This document shows positions 62,501 through 64,000 of a stretch of DNA of 64,000 bases, piece by piece. Position 1 is the stretch's first letter. Every line of letters begins with the position of its first letter. Source of the stretch: Rhexocercosporidium sp. MPI-PUGE-AT-0058 (lineage: Eukaryota > Ascomycota > Leotiomycetes > Helotiales); contig JAGTJL010000025.1 in NCBI GenBank assembly GCA_020746875.1, positions 613,432 through 677,431 of the forward strand, read 5' to 3'. A program made the translations under genes and the position numbers. The notes below the pieces were generated by a model. It was not told the origin of the DNA, ran no database searches, and saw only the letters and a list, made by a program, of their open reading frames with translations.

Positions 62501-64000
62501 TTTAAAAAAGCATTTTCTTAAATAAAGTTAAACGTTTTATTATTTTATTAATATTATAATTATAAAATTTAATTAAAGGCGTTATTACTTAATTCTTATT
62601 TTCTTTTATATTATTAATTAATAAAAGAATTAAAAGTATTAAAAGAATACTTTTTAAAAAACTTTAATAAAAGGTTTATCGAAACGAGTTAAAGTTCTTT
62701 TGCTTTTTTTGTCTTTTTTATAAAAAAAAGTAATAAAGGGTTACGTTTTTATATTAATTATTATCGTTTAAATACGCTAACGCGAAAAGACTTATATTTT
62801 ATATTAAGAATCGACGAGCTTTTTTTTCGCGTATTAAAAGCTAAAATATTTATTAAACTTAATATTCGAGCTGCATTTAATCGCATTTAAATAGACCCCG
62901 AGTCGGAAGAGTATACGACCTTCTACATTAAGTATAAGACTTATAAATGTAAAGTATTACCTTTTAGATTTTATAACGGATTAAATACGTATTAACGCTA
63001 TATAAATAATGTATTATTAAATTATTTAAACGACTTTTATATAATATATTTTAATAATATTTTAATTTATTTAAAATCGATGAAAGAATATAAAAAACAC
63101 GTTAAAATGGGTTTAAAACGGCTTATGAAAGCTAGCTTATAAGCCGATATTAAGAAGTATGAATTTTATATTATTTATATTAAATACTTAAGTTATATTA
63201 TAATTATAAAAGGAATTAAAGCCGATTTAAAAAAGGTAAAGCCGTTATAAAACTAAAAATACTTAAAGATTATTATAATAACGAAGTCTTTCTTAAGTTT
63301 TTACGGTTTTATTAATAATTTATTCGTAACTTTAGACTTATTGCAAAGCCTCTTTTTACGCTTACTCGACTTACGGTTTTTTAAAATTAGACGAAAGAGT
63401 ATAAAAAGGCTTTTAAAAAGTTACGGAATTAATTATTAATTATATAAAAGATTTATTATTTTAATCTTAACTTATTAACGCGACTAAAAACCGACGCTTT
63501 TAATAAAGTAATTATAAGCGTAGTTTTTAATAATATATTGACGGATTATAATATTTCTTAAGATTTTATTTCCACGTCTTAAATAGTTATAAACCTAATT
63601 AAGAAATTTATAATAAAGAACTTTATGTAATTGTGGGATTGTTTTATAAGTAACGTTTTAAACTTATGTCCATTCGGACTAGACTTAAAGTATATTTAGA
63701 CTATCGATCCTTAAAGTATTTTATAATAATAAAAGTCTTTATAAATAAGTAGGCTTAATAAATAAAATTCTTATTTAATTTTAATTTTTAAATTATATAT
63801 ATATTAAGTAAATAAAATTAAAAGGCTAATATTCTTAGCCGGAGAGAGTAAGATTTAAAAGTTTAAGAGAAAGTAAAGTTAAATAATTAATTTAAAGTCT
63901 TATTTACGTTTAATCGCTTTAACCTTAGAATTAATACGGAGTTAACGGATAAGTTTATAATTAACGTTGTTTCTTTTTATTTTCTTTTTTAAAAACGGAA
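59555..64000 (+). mobile_element. Ty3/Gypsy LTR retrotransposon, RIP-inactivated, 3' part beyond window
   Basis: The tract starts near 59555 with TGTTACGTAATTGAG, like a Gypsy LTR 5' end, inside a short less-mutated island (59531-59690). Conceptual reading of the plus strand, ignoring stops, shows a gag remnant with a degenerate CCHC knuckle (61402-61446). It then shows reverse transcriptase from about 62690: INYYRLN, KDLY, PESEEYTTF, YKCKVLPF, and YFNN at 63047-63058 in place of the catalytic YxDD. RNase H follows from about 63470 (TDAFNK for TDASD, and YNKEL). The integrase would lie beyond the right edge. Many stops and mutated catalytic residues mean it is not functional. Confidence 0.88.

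Larger units (their letters stand above)
58600..64000. repeat. AT-rich, RIP-mutated repeat tract
   Basis: Composition changes sharply at about 58600. To the right the sequence is very AT-rich, has no open frame of useful length, and the remaining C residues are almost always followed by C, G or T, rarely by A. TpG is similarly rare. This is the footprint of repeat-induced point mutation (CpA to TpA) in ascomycetes. The first bases include a 14-bp perfect palindrome AAAATCGCGATTTT at 58607-58620, possibly a transposon terminus. Confidence 0.9.

Noticed and set aside
1..64000. tRNA and rRNA genes
   Set aside because: I looked for T-loop-like and rRNA-like patterns by eye and found none; tRNAscan-SE would be decisive.

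Overview
The window is nuclear DNA of a filamentous ascomycete (Pezizomycotina; a Leotiomycete-like fungus is my guess from protein resemblance, not a computed placement). Genes carry many short introns (about 47-124 nt) with GT-AG ends and CTAAC/CTAAT-type branch sites. Typical fungal families are present (TRAPPII Trs120, a SepA-type formin, an A-T-TE NRPS-like enzyme, a quinate-permease-like MFS, a WSC protein). The last 5.4 kb is a very AT-rich tract with the signature of repeat-induced point mutation (RIP).

Layout. 1-4395 (-): TRAPPII subunit Trs120, lacking only its last few residues beyond the left edge. 6251-9550 (+): NRPS-like A-T-TE enzyme. 9988-11261 (-): short-chain-dehydrogenase-fold protein that has lost both the glycine motif and the catalytic Lys. 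12115-12784 (+): SnoaL/NTF2-like protein. 13433-15312 (+): DUF7918 protein 'A'. 15840-18004 (-): 12-exon quinate/sugar permease with a 9-nt microexon. 19112-21310 (-): DUF2264 protein with a 17-nt microexon. 22448-23421 (-): pseudogene 'B' of the DUF7918 family. 25732-27190 (-): DUF7918 protein 'C' with an apparent one-base frameshift. 28647-33911 (-): formin. 35644-36302 (+): single-pass membrane protein. 36691-37341 (-): variant RING protein. 40347-41232 (+): HAD phosphatase. 41606-43378 (+): CorA-like channel with unresolved frames. 43379-48593: a 5.2-kb gene-free, microsatellite-rich stretch. 48594-50610 (+): basic/serine-rich protein with a PH-like start. 51764-52358 (-): small secreted Cys-rich protein. 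54610-55630 (-): SAM methyltransferase. 56515-57627 (-): secreted WSC protein. 58600-64000: RIP-mutated tract with a ~250-bp-arm inverted repeat and a decayed Ty3/Gypsy retrotransposon running off the right edge.

How the genes relate. Trs120, the formin, the membrane protein and the RING protein look like housekeeping/hyphal-growth genes. The 6-22 kb segment looks more accessory: an NRPS-like synthetase, a SnoaL-like protein, a permease and a methyltransferase further away could belong to a small secondary-metabolite neighbourhood, but no regulator is visible and this is inference. The most coherent unexplained signal is the DUF7918 trio. Introns at matching positions and phases link A and C. 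Both carry psi-K-x-E (SUMO-consensus) sites and a C-terminal charged coiled coil, and A adds an Ile4-Asp4 SUMO-interaction-like motif. B is the same gene in decay. Several genes need one-base corrections at or near homopolymers, so some frameshifts may be assembly errors.
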